Below are positions 35,806 to 44,254 of a stretch of 64,000 nucleotides of DNA, piece by piece (position 1 is the first letter of the stretch; each line of letters begins with the position of its first letter). The translations under genes and the position numbers were made by a program. The notes beneath the pieces were generated by a model. The model searched no databases. It saw nothing but the letters and a program-made list of their open reading frames with translations, and was not told the origin of the DNA. Source of the DNA: JAKFWI01 sp031399165 (GTDB lineage Bacteria > Pseudomonadota > Alphaproteobacteria > Caulobacterales > Aquidulcibacteraceae); contig JANNOO010000037.1 in NCBI GenBank assembly GCA_031399165.1, positions 29,395-93,394 of the forward strand. The letters run 5' to 3'.

Positions 35806-36588
35806 TCAATGTACGGCGTCTGTTAGACTGTCTTTCGCTGCGCGCGCACCTTTCGCGGCCAGACCGCCGGTCGCGCGCGTTGCGCGGTCAGCTATCTCGC
35901 CCAGCCCATCGCGCTCTACATTGGTCAGAGGCGTAGCGCTGCCAATCAACGCCCCGATCGCGACCGCAATCCCCCCTGCCGCCAACGGCGTATCGCGATA
36001 CAAGTTCTGCACTTGGTGTGCCGTATGGGCGGCATCTCTGCCTAGATGTCTGCCCTGATCTCTCAAATGGTGCGTTGCATCCGACATGGCGTGTGAAACG
36101 CGATTACCCGCGCCTGCAGCGGCGTGCTTGGCATGCCCAACCATCTCGCCAACCCGGCGCTTGAAGTCACTGACAGCTTCGCCGGCAGATTGTTTGACTT
36201 CCAGCGCTTTGGCGTACGCCATGTGCAATCTGTCATCGAAGGCTTCTTCTGACTCTCCGCTCAGCCGCATTGTCTGGGCGCGCGCCTGTTCAAGCAGATG
36301 GTGACGTTGGTCCCGCTCCTCATCATGGCGTCCGTCCGAAGAGCGGCCGCCTTTGTTGAGTAATAGGAGCGCAGCGCCAGCGACGATAAGGACGGCGGGC
36401 AATGGATTGTCTCTAACCTGACGGCCAAGGTTAGCTGTCAGATGGCCTGCCTGACCCTGCGCCAGGCCGAGTACTTCATCCAGCATTTGCCCGGGCGAGA
36501 GTTTGGTGCCTATGGCGTCGAGCGTGTCGCTTAGCCGATGCCGGGAGTCGCGAAGGTCAGCTTCAATACGATCGGTTTCCATGCTCAT
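35806..36588 (-). CDS. DUF3618 domain protein
   Basis: 260 aa. N-terminal IEADLRDSRHRLSDTLDAIGTKLSPGQMLDEVL is the DUF3618 signature, followed by a membrane helix (PLPAVLIVAGAALLLLN), a charged helical region and a second hydrophobic patch near 200-215. Overlaps the holin-like gene by 4 bp. Third gene of an operon like E. coli yqjD-yqjE; such proteins are typically stress or stationary-phase induced. Confidence 0.85.
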   Translation of the reverse strand: MSMETDRIEADLRDSRHRLSDTLDAIGTKLSPGQMLDEVLGLAQGQAGHLTANLGRQVRDNPLPAVLIVAGAALLLLNKGGRSSDGRHDEERDQRHHLLEQARAQTMRLSGESEEAFDDRLHMAYAKALEVKQSAGEAVSDFKRRVGEMVGHAKHAAAGAGNRVSHAMSDATHHLRDQGRHLGRDAAHTAHQVQNLYRDTPLAAGGIAVAIGALIGSATPLTNVERDGLGEIADRATRATGGLAAKGARAAKDSLTDAVH

Positions 36589-36971
36589 GGCGCAAGTGTC
36601 TCCTTGGTGAGTTTGATATCCCGGGAGACGCTTTGCATCGTCCTGGAAAGATTGACGTGTTCAAGGGAAGCGGCCTTGAGTCCGGATTTGATCAAGAAGA
36701 AAGCGATGACGCCGCCTAGCGCCGCCGCGATCAGTGCGCCCGCCCAGGCGGGCATGGATTCGCCAATTGCATAAGCGATCGCAAAAAGGCCCAAAGTGAC
36801 CGCGGCGCCAGCGAAGGCTATACCGATAGAAGCGCGCACGATCCCGCCGCCAATATGGTGCAGCCCCTCCATCGCTTCTGCGCGCGCAAGGCGAACCTCA
36901 TTGCGAACGAGGTCGCCCATATGGCTGGCCAGATCCAGCGTCAGCTCTGAGAGCGTTCGTTCGCCTTGCAT
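36585..36971 (-). CDS. Phage-holin-3_6 superfamily (YqjE-like) membrane protein
   Basis: 128 aa with two transmembrane helices (IGIAFAGAAVTLGLFAIAYAI and WAGALIAAALGGVIAFFLI) after a cytosolic helix RNEVRLARAEA. Despite the family name it is a chromosomal housekeeping protein, not phage. ATG 36971 lies one base after the upstream stop, with GGGGAG upstream; it overlaps the DUF3618 gene by 4 bp. Confidence 0.85.
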   Translation of the reverse strand: MQGERTLSELTLDLASHMGDLVRNEVRLARAEAMEGLHHIGGGIVRASIGIAFAGAAVTLGLFAIAYAIGESMPAWAGALIAAALGGVIAFFLIKSGLKAASLEHVNLSRTMQSVSRDIKLTKETLAP

Positions 36972-36972
36972 G

Positions 36973-37413
36973 TTAGACGCTCCCCGGCTCACCATTCATC
37001 GATGTAGCGGTATTTTGCTCAATCGCGGTTTTTCCAACGCGTGCAGCGGCGAAGCCCAGCGCCACACAAGCGCCAAGGAATATCGCAGGCTGACGTCTTG
37101 CGAAGCCGTTCACCTCGTGCAGTACGCCAGATAAATCCCCATTCGAGATTGATTGCGTAGCGCGCTGAAGGCCATCAGCGGATTTACGCATTGCATTACC
37201 GAACCACGCGTTATCGTCCTGAATGGCGTCCGCCGCTTTGTTTATGGTGGCGGCGAGATTTTGGGCTGATCCAGCCACGCGCTCCGCGCCAACTTCTACG
37301 CCTCTCTTTACGGCGCCTTCGGCCGACGCGGCCAAGCTGGCGGCGGAATCTTTGAGCTGACGTGCTGGGTCATCTCCCGAGCCCTGGCCCGGTGAGCCGG
37401 TGAATGTATCCAT
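36973..37413 (-). CDS. YqjD/ElaB-like stress membrane protein
   Basis: 146 aa: a long amphipathic helical region (QLKDSAASLAASAEGAVKRG...) and one C-terminal membrane anchor (QPAIFLGACVALGFAAARVG) in the YqjD/ElaB manner. E. coli YqjD tethers ribosomes to the membrane in stationary phase; similarity is by layout only. First gene of the operon, directly behind an EcfG-like promoter. Confidence 0.7.
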   Translation of the reverse strand: MDTFTGSPGQGSGDDPARQLKDSAASLAASAEGAVKRGVEVGAERVAGSAQNLAATINKAADAIQDDNAWFGNAMRKSADGLQRATQSISNGDLSGVLHEVNGFARRQPAIFLGACVALGFAAARVGKTAIEQNTATSMNGEPGSV

Positions 37414-37445
37414 TACGATGCTCCCTTATTGTGAAGTGTAAGGGA

Positions 37446-37470
37446 AACTCGCGCGACTTCGCTTCGTTCC
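37446..37470 (-). promoter_or_regulatory. Sigma-EcfG-like promoter for the yqjD-like operon
   Basis: On the minus strand GGAAC (37470-37466), 16 bases, AGTT (37449-37446), matching GGAAC-N16-CGTT at 8 of 9 positions. The predicted start is about 25 bp ahead of ATG 37413. The gene content (small membrane stress proteins) fits general stress control. Confidence 0.55.
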
Positions 37471-37690
37471 GATAAAAAGGAGCGTCGTTCAAATAAAATG
37501 CAGATCAACAGCAAGCATTACAAATGCTGATTTTGATCAAGACCAGTTAAGCCGCAGCGCCCGCTCAGCCGGCACGCTGTGGCGGCGATTACCGCTCGTA
37601 CGCGACGCTATAAGACGCCGCATACAATCCGCCCGCTCGGCCAGCGCCAGCACGATGATAAGCCGTTGCGCCGCGCGCTGGGCTTTGCGC

Positions 37691-38221
37691 TCACGCAACA
37701 GGCTGACCAATTTTAGGCGGAGCGCCTTTCATCGAACGTGTCATGGGAGTAGGTACGCCATCACGCTTGAATTGCTTGACCAGCTCGGCCTTCCGTGCAG
37801 CGAGCTTCAAGCCTAGATCGCCGAGATCAACTCCGGCTTTTTTTGCCTGCGCAAAGATGCCATCGCGCTGCTCTTCTTCTTTGACGTGATGCTTGATTTC
37901 TTCGCTAAGCACTTTGACCTTGGCGTCGTAAAAGTCGTCTTCCGGGGCGCCCGCCATCAATTCACAAATGAGCACTTTTGCGCCGTCATGTTCAACGTAG
38001 GCCTCGTCGAGCATGTCTTCTTCGACTGATCCACTCACGGCCGGATAGAATATCTCTTCCTCAATTGTCGCATGCACGCTTAACTCAAGGCATATTTGCT
38101 TGGCGAGCTTCATCTTTGAGGCCTTGCCGCGCGCGTTTTCATACGCCTCAAACAATTCCTCAACCGCACGATGATCCGCCTTTAAAAGCGCAATTGCATC
38201 TTCTTGCCCGGCACGCGCCAT
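37691..38221 (-). CDS. Hemerythrin domain protein
   Basis: 176 aa from ATG 38221, which has AGGAGG upstream (GTT spacing). The four-helix di-iron ligand pattern is present: KADHRAVEELFE, SVHATIEEEIFYP, VEHDGAKVLI and EIKHHVKEEEQ. Such proteins bind oxygen or NO or handle iron. The C-terminus is Lys/Pro-rich. The 294 bp upstream to tRNA-His contain no convincing gene. Confidence 0.9.
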   Translation of the reverse strand: MARAGQEDAIALLKADHRAVEELFEAYENARGKASKMKLAKQICLELSVHATIEEEIFYPAVSGSVEEDMLDEAYVEHDGAKVLICELMAGAPEDDFYDAKVKVLSEEIKHHVKEEEQRDGIFAQAKKAGVDLGDLGLKLAARKAELVKQFKRDGVPTPMTRSMKGAPPKIGQPVA

Positions 38222-38515
38222 AACAGCCTCCTGGAACACGCTAAAAGCCGCCAAGAGGCGGTCTTAGCATCAATGGGCTAACTGGCGTTGAGTTCCGCGC
38301 CGCGCCGACTTCCCAAGCGGACCTAAACCGGGAACGGAGGCATCGCTTATCCAAAGCATCCCGCGGGTGTTGGGCGCCGGCCTCCCGGACCAGATAGGCC
38401 GCCGCCACGAACCCCTGTGAAGACCTTCGGAAGCCGGTCCCTGGCTCCCTATCCCTCGCCATTTCAGCCGTCAGCTTGCGCCACAGCGCGCCTGTGTTTA
38501 TGCCTCCAGCCGCGC

Positions 38516-38591
38516 GCCGCCTTAGCTCAGTTGGTAGAGCGCTAGCTTGTGGAGCTAGATGTCGCTGGTTCGAGCCCAGCAGGCGGTACCA
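38516..38591 (+). tRNA. tRNA-His (GTG), alphaproteobacterial type
   Basis: 76 nt with encoded CCA. Anticodon loop TTGTGGA gives GTG. Acceptor GCCGCCT/AGGCGGT ends in a G1:U72 pair, the discriminator is A73, and the base before G1 is C, so the near-universal G-1:C73 pair is missing. This is the known derived form in a large alphaproteobacterial clade. Confidence 0.97.
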
Positions 38592-38655
38592 TCCTTTCCC
38601 CCTTTGCCGCGCCCGCCCCCCGCCATAAACTCAGCGCCAGCGTGGGAGGGCGGCC

Positions 38656-40596
38656 ATGAAGAAGGTTCTGTTGATCGTCGGCGGACTGGTTCTGCTGCTG
38701 GTGGCGATCGCCGCCGCGATACCGTTTCTGATCCCCGCCTCGCAATACAAGGCCCAGCTTGAGGCGTCGTCCTCGCAGGCGATCGGCCGCGAATTCAAGA
38801 TCAACGGGCCGTTGCGCTTTACGATCTATCCCACGCTTGGCCTCCAGGCCGGCGACGTGACCATCGCCAATGCGCGCGGCGGCGTCGCGCCGCAATTTGC
38901 CAGCATCGGCGAGCTGGATATCGGCGTGAAGCTGATACCGCTGCTTACCGGCGACATCCAGATCGAGCGGCTGATCCTGCGCAAGCCCGCGCTGTCGCTG
39001 GAAGAAGACGCCGGCGGCAAGCCGAACTGGATTTTCGAGCCCGCCACATCCCCGGCGCAGCAGGAGCAAAAGCCCGCCGAACTGAATAGCCTCGGCCTTG
39101 CTGACATGCGCATCGAAGATGGCGCACTAACCTATCGCGACAAGCTCAGCAAGGTCACGGCGGTCAGCGCCGTAAACGCCAAGGCCACCCTCGAAAGCCT
39201 CGACAAACCGTTCAGCCTGACCAGCGATTTCATCTACAATGCCGACAAAACCGATCTCACGCTCGATATCGGCGCGCCGCGCGCGATGCTGACGCAAACC
39301 CGCTCGCCGCTGAAGCTCGGCATCACCGCGCCAAAGCTGGGCGTCAATTTCGACGGCGAGATCAATTTCGCCAATTTCGTGCTCAACGGAAAATTCGACG
39401 CCAAAGGCCCCAGCCTGCGCCAGCTATCGGCGTGGAGCGGCAATCCGATCGGCGAAGGCGGCGGCTTTGGCCCGTTCAGCGCCGCCGGCGGCTTCAAAAT
39501 GGACGGCTCCAAGATGGAGATCGCGCAAGCGAACTTCACGATGGACGCCGCCAGGGGCAATGGAAACATTGCCATCACGCTCGATCCCGCCGGCAAGCCG
39601 CCCTACGTCACCGGCACAGTCGCGCTCGATAGTTTCGACGCCAATCCCTATCTCGGCCCGGTCCCGGAGGCAGGCGCGACGCCGGCCGGCGTCAACGTTG
39701 CGGCGCCGTGGGGCAAGGGCCCGCTGGATATGAGCGGGCTGAAAGCGATCAACGCCGATCTCAAGCTCACCACCGGCCCGCTGCTGTTTCAGAAAATGAA
39801 GATGGATACTTCAGCGATGAATATCGCGCTGAAGGACGGCGTGATGACTGCCGACATGAATACGCTCACGCTTTATGGCGGCAGGGGCAGCGGCGTGCTG
39901 ACGCTCGACGGACGCAATCCCGGCATGCGTATGGGCACGAAGCTCGCCATGCGCGCGATCAACGCCGAAGCATTCCTCACCGACGCAATCGGCTTCAAAC
40001 AAATAGCGGGCAAGGCGGATATCGATATCGACATCCGCGGCCAGGGATCGACGCAGCAGGCGCTGATGAACACGCTCGCCGGGGCCGGCAAATTTTCGTT
40101 CGAGGACGGCGCGCTGAAAGGCGTCAACCTTGCGCTGATCGCGCGCCAGGTGCAATCCGTGCTCGGCGGCGAAGCTATCGGCGCCTCCGCGAAAACAGAT
40201 TTCGCCGAACTCGCCGCCAGCTTTAGCATCATCAATGGCGTCGCGACCACCAAGGACACGCGCATGCTCAACCCGTTCATCCGCGTCACCGGCGCCGGCG
40301 ATCTGGATATCGCCCGTCAGCAGATCAACATGAAGGTCACGCCCACCGTGGTGAGATCCGCCGAAGGCCAGGGCGGCGCGGCCGATGTGAAAGGCCTCAC
40401 TGTTCCCTTCACCGTCAAAGGTCCGTGGGCCAAGCTCAGCTTTGCGCCCGCACTCGGAGACGTGGTGCAAGGCCGCGTGCAAAGCGAACTCGACAAAGTG
40501 CTCGAGCGCAACAAGCTCGGCGGCATTCTCGGTGGCAAGGATGCGGAGGGGAAAACGACGAACCCGCTGAGCAATCTGTTCGGGAAAAAGAATTAG
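38656..40596 (+). CDS. AsmA family protein
   Basis: 646 aa. An N-terminal membrane anchor (VLLIVGGLVLLLVAIAAAIPFLIP), the AsmA start pattern QYKAQLEASSSQAIGREFKINGPLRF, and the conserved C-terminal AsmA region (GKADIDIDIRGQGST, LAGAGKFSFEDGALKGVNL). AsmA-like proteins are periplasmic bridge-type proteins implicated in phospholipid transport to the outer membrane. An IS copy sits 26 bp after the stop. Confidence 0.93.
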   Translation: MKKVLLIVGGLVLLLVAIAAAIPFLIPASQYKAQLEASSSQAIGREFKINGPLRFTIYPTLGLQAGDVTIANARGGVAPQFASIGELDIGVKLIPLLTGDIQIERLILRKPALSLEEDAGGKPNWIFEPATSPAQQEQKPAELNSLGLADMRIEDGALTYRDKLSKVTAVSAVNAKATLESLDKPFSLTSDFIYNADKTDLTLDIGAPRAMLTQTRSPLKLGITAPKLGVNFDGEINFANFVLNGKFDAKGPSLRQLSAWSGNPIGEGGGFGPFSAAGGFKMDGSKMEIAQANFTMDAARGNGNIAITLDPAGKPPYVTGTVALDSFDANPYLGPVPEAGATPAGVNVAAPWGKGPLDMSGLKAINADLKLTTGPLLFQKMKMDTSAMNIALKDGVMTADMNTLTLYGGRGSGVLTLDGRNPGMRMGTKLAMRAINAEAFLTDAIGFKQIAGKADIDIDIRGQGSTQQALMNTLAGAGKFSFEDGALKGVNLALIARQVQSVLGGEAIGASAKTDFAELAASFSIINGVATTKDTRMLNPFIRVTGAGDLDIARQQINMKVTPTVVRSAEGQGGAADVKGLTVPFTVKGPWAKLSFAPALGDVVQGRVQSELDKVLERNKLGGILGGKDAEGKTTNPLSNLFGKKN

Positions 40597-40622
40597 AGGC
40601 ATTGGGTCGGCTTTTGGCCGAG

Positions 40623-42182
40623 GGCTGTGTGGAAACGCTCTGGTTCGTCGGGCACGGTCGTCGGGGCGAGCCTGAAGATCAGGCGGCCATCGCCCGGATC
40701 AGCGGCTTGACGCCAAATAGTGCGATCATCCGCTTCAGATTGTATGCCAGCACGTTGAGGCTCATCTCGGTTTTCACCTTCGGCAAAGTCCTGGTGAGGA
40801 AGTGTGTTGCGCCCATCCAGGCTTTGATCGTCCCGAATGGATGCTCGACCGTCCGCCTGCGAATGGTCATGGCCTTTGGCATACGCTCGAGCCGCCGCTG
40901 CATCGCGTCGAGCACGTCGTCATGCTTCCATCGTCTGATCTGCTGAAACCTCTCTGACGTGCACCGAGGTTTCAGAGGGCAGGCGCCGCAGGCTTCAAGG
41001 TTGCGATAGCGCACGAAGTCGGGATCTGGCCCTCGTGTGGAGCGCTTTTTCGCCTGCGACAGGAGATGACCCGCCGGGCACGTGTAGCGATCATGCTCAG
41101 AGTCGTAGATGAAGTCCTGGATCGTGAAGCGCCCGCGGAGCGCGCCGCCCGAAGTGTCCGTCTTCGGCACGATCGGCTCCACGCCCGTCCCGTCGCAGGC
41201 GACGATCTGATCGCCGCTGTAATAACCCCGATCCGCCAGCACTGTGATCGCTGCATGTCCGCTGGCGTCGCGTGCAATCTCTCCCATTGCGGCGAGTTGC
41301 GCACGATCGCTGCCGATATTGGTGACTTCGTGCGCGAGGATGAGATGATGCTCAGCGTCGACGGCGATCTGCACATTGTAGCCGACCACATCGGTGCCTT
41401 TACCGTGGCTCGACATGGCGCGAGCGTCGGAATCGGTGAGCGAGACCTGTGCGCCTGGCGTGGCTTTGAGCCTCTCGCCCATCTCTCGCAGGTCCTCGAT
41501 CCGTTGGCGCAGGCGCGCGATCTTGTCCTTGAGTTGGGGTGTTCTTTCCTCGGCAATCTCGCCACCTTGGCGGTCGGCGCGCTCCAGCGCCGTTAGATAG
41601 CGGGCGATGTGGACCTCGGCCTGTTCGATGCGCTTGGCGACTTTGTTGACCGTGAAGTTGTTGTCGCGACTGTTGACGGCTTTGAACTTGCTGCCGTCGA
41701 TAGCCACGAGCGACTTCGAAAAAAGGCCTATCTGGCGGCACAGCACCACGAATTGCGCGCAACCTTGTTGGATCGCAAGCCCATGATCCTTGCGGAAGTC
41801 GGCGATCGTCTTGTGATCCGGCGCCAAACGCCCGGTCAGCCACATCAGCTCGACATTGCGCCCGGCTTCGCGCTCCAGGCGTCGGCTGGACGCGATCGCG
41901 TTGAGATAGCCGTAGATGTAAAGCTTGAGCAGGACGGCGGGGTGGTAACCTGGTCGCCCAGTGGCGCTGGGATCGACCTCGGCGAAGCCGAGCGCGCGTA
42001 AGTCGAGCATTTCGACGAAGGCGTCGACAGCACGAACCTGATTGTCTTCGGCGACAAAGTCCTCAAGGTGAGATGGAAACAAGCCGCCCTGATCCCGCCC
42101 CACGCCCTCCACGAACCGCTTCATCACAAGCCCCCGCGCACTTGGTTGAGAGCTTGCACTGCTTCGCCGTTTTCACACAGCC
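40623..42182. mobile_element. IS1182-family insertion sequence, complete copy
   Basis: About 1560 bp. Terminal inverted repeats match at 14 of 15 bases: left GGCTGTGTGGAAACG, right (inverted) GGCTGTGTGAAAACG. Contains one intact transposase gene. The outer flanks are themselves palindromic (GGCCGAG on the left, TCGGCC on the right), suggesting insertion into a palindromic target. The first 127 bp are identical to the copy starting at 63874. Confidence 0.9.
40679..42127 (-). CDS. IS1182-family transposase
   Basis: 482 aa. N-terminal DUF772-type domain (FVEGVGRDQGGLFPSHLEDFV, GRPGYHPAVLLKLYIYGYLN) and a DDE-type catalytic domain with LVAIDGSKFKAV, VLADRGYYSG and the C-terminal RRRTVEHPFGTIKAWMG. 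A Cys-rich block (CPAGH ... CGACPLKPRC) is also typical. Frame and motifs are intact, so the element may be active. Confidence 0.97.
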   Translation of the reverse strand: MMKRFVEGVGRDQGGLFPSHLEDFVAEDNQVRAVDAFVEMLDLRALGFAEVDPSATGRPGYHPAVLLKLYIYGYLNAIASSRRLEREAGRNVELMWLTGRLAPDHKTIADFRKDHGLAIQQGCAQFVVLCRQIGLFSKSLVAIDGSKFKAVNSRDNNFTVNKVAKRIEQAEVHIARYLTALERADRQGGEIAEERTPQLKDKIARLRQRIEDLREMGERLKATPGAQVSLTDSDARAMSSHGKGTDVVGYNVQIAVDAEHHLILAHEVTNIGSDRAQLAAMGEIARDASGHAAITVLADRGYYSGDQIVACDGTGVEPIVPKTDTSGGALRGRFTIQDFIYDSEHDRYTCPAGHLLSQAKKRSTRGPDPDFVRYRNLEACGACPLKPRCTSERFQQIRRWKHDDVLDAMQRRLERMPKAMTIRRRTVEHPFGTIKAWMGATHFLTRTLPKVKTEMSLNVLAYNLKRMIALFGVKPLIRAMAA

Positions 42183-42277
42183 TCGGCCCAATTCGGTCGT
42201 CCACTCGCTTGCGTTCGCCGCCGCTTTGACGCGGCGGTATTCGCGTGAGTTGCTCGACGAGTAAGGGGAAGACACTA

Positions 42278-43690
42278 ATGGCCGACGTCGAATTGGCAGC
42301 GGACTACTTGATCCTTGGCGCTGGCGCGACCGGCATGGCCTTCGCGGACCAATTGCTATCCGACACCGGAGCCACAATGATCATGATTGACCGCCGCGCC
42401 AAACCGGGCGGTCATTGGAATGACGCATATCCTTTTGTGCGCTTGCACGGCCCATCCTTGTTTTATGGAGTCAACTCGCGCGAACTGGGCTCTGGCCAAA
42501 TTGATCGGGTGGGCGTTAACGCCGGCTTGCATGAGCTGGCAACCGGTCCGGAGATTTGCGGCTATTTCGATAGCGTGCTGCGCCAACGCCTCCTTCCCAG
42601 CGGGCGGGTGACGTTTTTGTCGATGCATGACTACGCGAACGGCGTCGCGACCCACCTGCTCACTGGCGCCCGCACGCGCGTGGGCTTCACGAGGAAGCTG
42701 GTCAATTGCACCAACGCTCAAACCAAAATTCCCGCAACACATAGTCCGCCGTTCGCGGCGGCCGATGATGTGCGCTGTGTCGCCTTGGGCGAGCTGGTCA
42801 ACATCAAGGAGCCAGTCGATGGATTTACCATCGTCGGCGCGGGAAAAACCGCGATGGATGCGGTGGTCTGGCTGCGCGAACAGGGTGTCGAAGCCGACCG
42901 CATCGCCTGGGTGCGCCCGCGCGAGCCGTGGATCCTCAATCGTCGTTTCGTGCAGCCCAGCTTCGATTGCTTTGAAGACACGATGGGCTCGCTGGCTCGA
43001 GAGTACGAGATCGCCATGGAGGCGGCCTCGATCGAGGATCTGTTCGTGCGCTTGGAAGCTGAGAACATTGTCTTGCGCATCGATCCCAGCCTTACGCCCA
43101 CCATGTATCATTGCCCGATCGTGAGCGAGGTGGAGCTTAGCCACCTGCGCAGCGTCACCCGCGTGATCCGCCAGGGCCACGTTCAACGCATCGAGCCGGA
43201 TCGGATCATCAGCGAACATGGCGAGACGCCGACGACGCCCAACACCGTGCATGTGCATTGCGCCACGGCTGGGATTCCGCGTCTGCCCGTGCGGCAAGTG
43301 TTTCAAGGAGACCTTATCGACGTGCAGTATGTGCGCCGTTGCAGCCCCACCTTCAGCGCCGCAGTGATCGCACACCTGGAAGCGAATTTGGCGAGTGACG
43401 TTGAGAAGAATGCCGCCGCGATTCCCGTGCCGATCCCTGACACGCCGTTGGACTGGGTGCGCGAGCGGCTGCTGGACGCTCGAAACCAACTGGCCTGGCG
43501 TAAGACCGAGGGCATGTCTGAGTGGCTCGCGCAGGCGCGGCTGGATCGCTTCACCGCGATGCTCAACCAGGCGCTGACCAGCCCTACGCCAGAAATCATG
43601 GCAATCGCCGCTCGCCTCCAGGCCGCGCGCAAACCGGGCCTGATGCGACTGCAAGCGCTTTTGGACGAAGCGGAAGCTGCCGCCTGCTGA
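42278..43690 (+). CDS. FAD/NAD(P)-binding oxidoreductase, function unknown
   Basis: 470 aa from ATG 42278. FAD-binding N-terminus YLILGAGATGMAFADQLL with MIMIDRRAKPGGHWND, and a second dinucleotide motif FTIVGAGKTAMDAVVWL in the middle, as in flavin monooxygenase-like proteins. No close substrate family recognised. It begins 95 bp after the IS end, so the IS could have displaced or supplied its promoter. Confidence 0.8.
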   Translation: MADVELAADYLILGAGATGMAFADQLLSDTGATMIMIDRRAKPGGHWNDAYPFVRLHGPSLFYGVNSRELGSGQIDRVGVNAGLHELATGPEICGYFDSVLRQRLLPSGRVTFLSMHDYANGVATHLLTGARTRVGFTRKLVNCTNAQTKIPATHSPPFAAADDVRCVALGELVNIKEPVDGFTIVGAGKTAMDAVVWLREQGVEADRIAWVRPREPWILNRRFVQPSFDCFEDTMGSLAREYEIAMEAASIEDLFVRLEAENIVLRIDPSLTPTMYHCPIVSEVELSHLRSVTRVIRQGHVQRIEPDRIISEHGETPTTPNTVHVHCATAGIPRLPVRQVFQGDLIDVQYVRRCSPTFSAAVIAHLEANLASDVEKNAAAIPVPIPDTPLDWVRERLLDARNQLAWRKTEGMSEWLAQARLDRFTAMLNQALTSPTPEIMAIAARLQAARKPGLMRLQALLDEAEAAAC

Positions 43691-43750
43691 GGTATAAGGT
43701 CCTGACGACGGTTTCGGCCGCTCCCGGCGAATAACGGACTCTACCGTCCG

Positions 43751-43788
43751 TCATTCCGGACGGAACGAAGCGACGATCCGGAATCCGG
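43751..43788. repeat. Dispersed ATTCCGGA...TCCGGAAT inverted repeat
   Basis: ATTCCGGA (43753-43760) and TCCGGAAT (43777-43784) form an 8-bp perfect inverted repeat. Elements with this look are scattered through many alphaproteobacterial genomes. It opens a 390-bp gap (43691-44080) that otherwise holds the paired palindromic repeat and no gene. Confidence 0.55.
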
Positions 43789-43915
43789 GCGGCGGCGTCA
43801 GCCGCCATCCGGCGCTCTCATGTGCGCGTTCCTTCTCCCCTTTTGGGAGGCAATTGATCCGTACACGGAGAGAATGCCCGTGAAGGGAAAAACGTGCCGA
43901 AAGCGCAACGGGTTT

Positions 43916-44070
43916 ACCCTCCCCTCCATGGGGAGGGTGGCGAAGGCGCAGCCTGAGCCGGGAGGGGTGTTGCCGCAAGGTTCGTGCATTTGCCTCAAGA
44001 GGCTCGCCATCATCCTTACAGCAGCACCCCACCCGGCGCTTCGCGCCACCCTCCCCATGGAGGGGAGGGA
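43916..44070. repeat. Paired inverted palindromic repeat (BIME-like), intergenic
   Basis: Palindromes of the CCCTCCCC/GGGGAGGG type at 43917-43937 and 44049-44069, in opposite orientation, with inner arms GGTGGCGAAGGCGCAGCC... and its inverted relative. Same design as the element inside ileS. Lies at the 3' end of the yacG operon and after the FAD gene, between converging transcription units. Confidence 0.85.
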
Positions 44071-44080
44071 TGGAAAAAAG

Positions 44081-44254
44081 TCACCGTTCCGGATCGTCGC
44101 GCTCACGCGCGATCTCATCCTCCTCGCTCAACGCTTCGCCCGGCATCACGTAGCTGCCCGTCATCCAGCGGTGTAGATCCACGTCCGCGCACCGCTTGCA
44201 GCAGAACGGGCGGTAGTCCGGATCGGTCGGTTTCTTGCACACCGGGCACGCCAT
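44081..44254 (-). CDS. yacG: DNA gyrase inhibitor YacG (zinc protein)
   Basis: A 57-aa protein. CPVCKKP and FCCKRCADVDLHRW give the CxxC...CxxxC zinc site and the DLxxW signature of YacG, which binds and inhibits GyrB in E. coli. The start codon overlaps the stop of the RNase E/G-like gene by one base (TGATG), as in many alphaproteobacteria. The tail is acidic. Confidence 0.95.
   Translation of the reverse strand: MACPVCKKPTDPDYRPFCCKRCADVDLHRWMTGSYVMPGEALSEEDEIARERDDPER

Noticed and set aside
36585..36971. Prophage remnant suggested by a phage-holin-family hit
   Set aside because: This family is a chromosomal YqjE-like protein and no phage genes surround it.
37541..37700. ~52-codon minus-strand frame after the hemerythrin gene
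   Set aside because: Begins at a non-supported TTG overlapping the hemerythrin stop; basic composition without family resemblance.
38222..38300. EcfG promoter for the hemerythrin gene
   Set aside because: A GGAAC is present on the minus strand, but no GTT lies at 16 or 17 bases.
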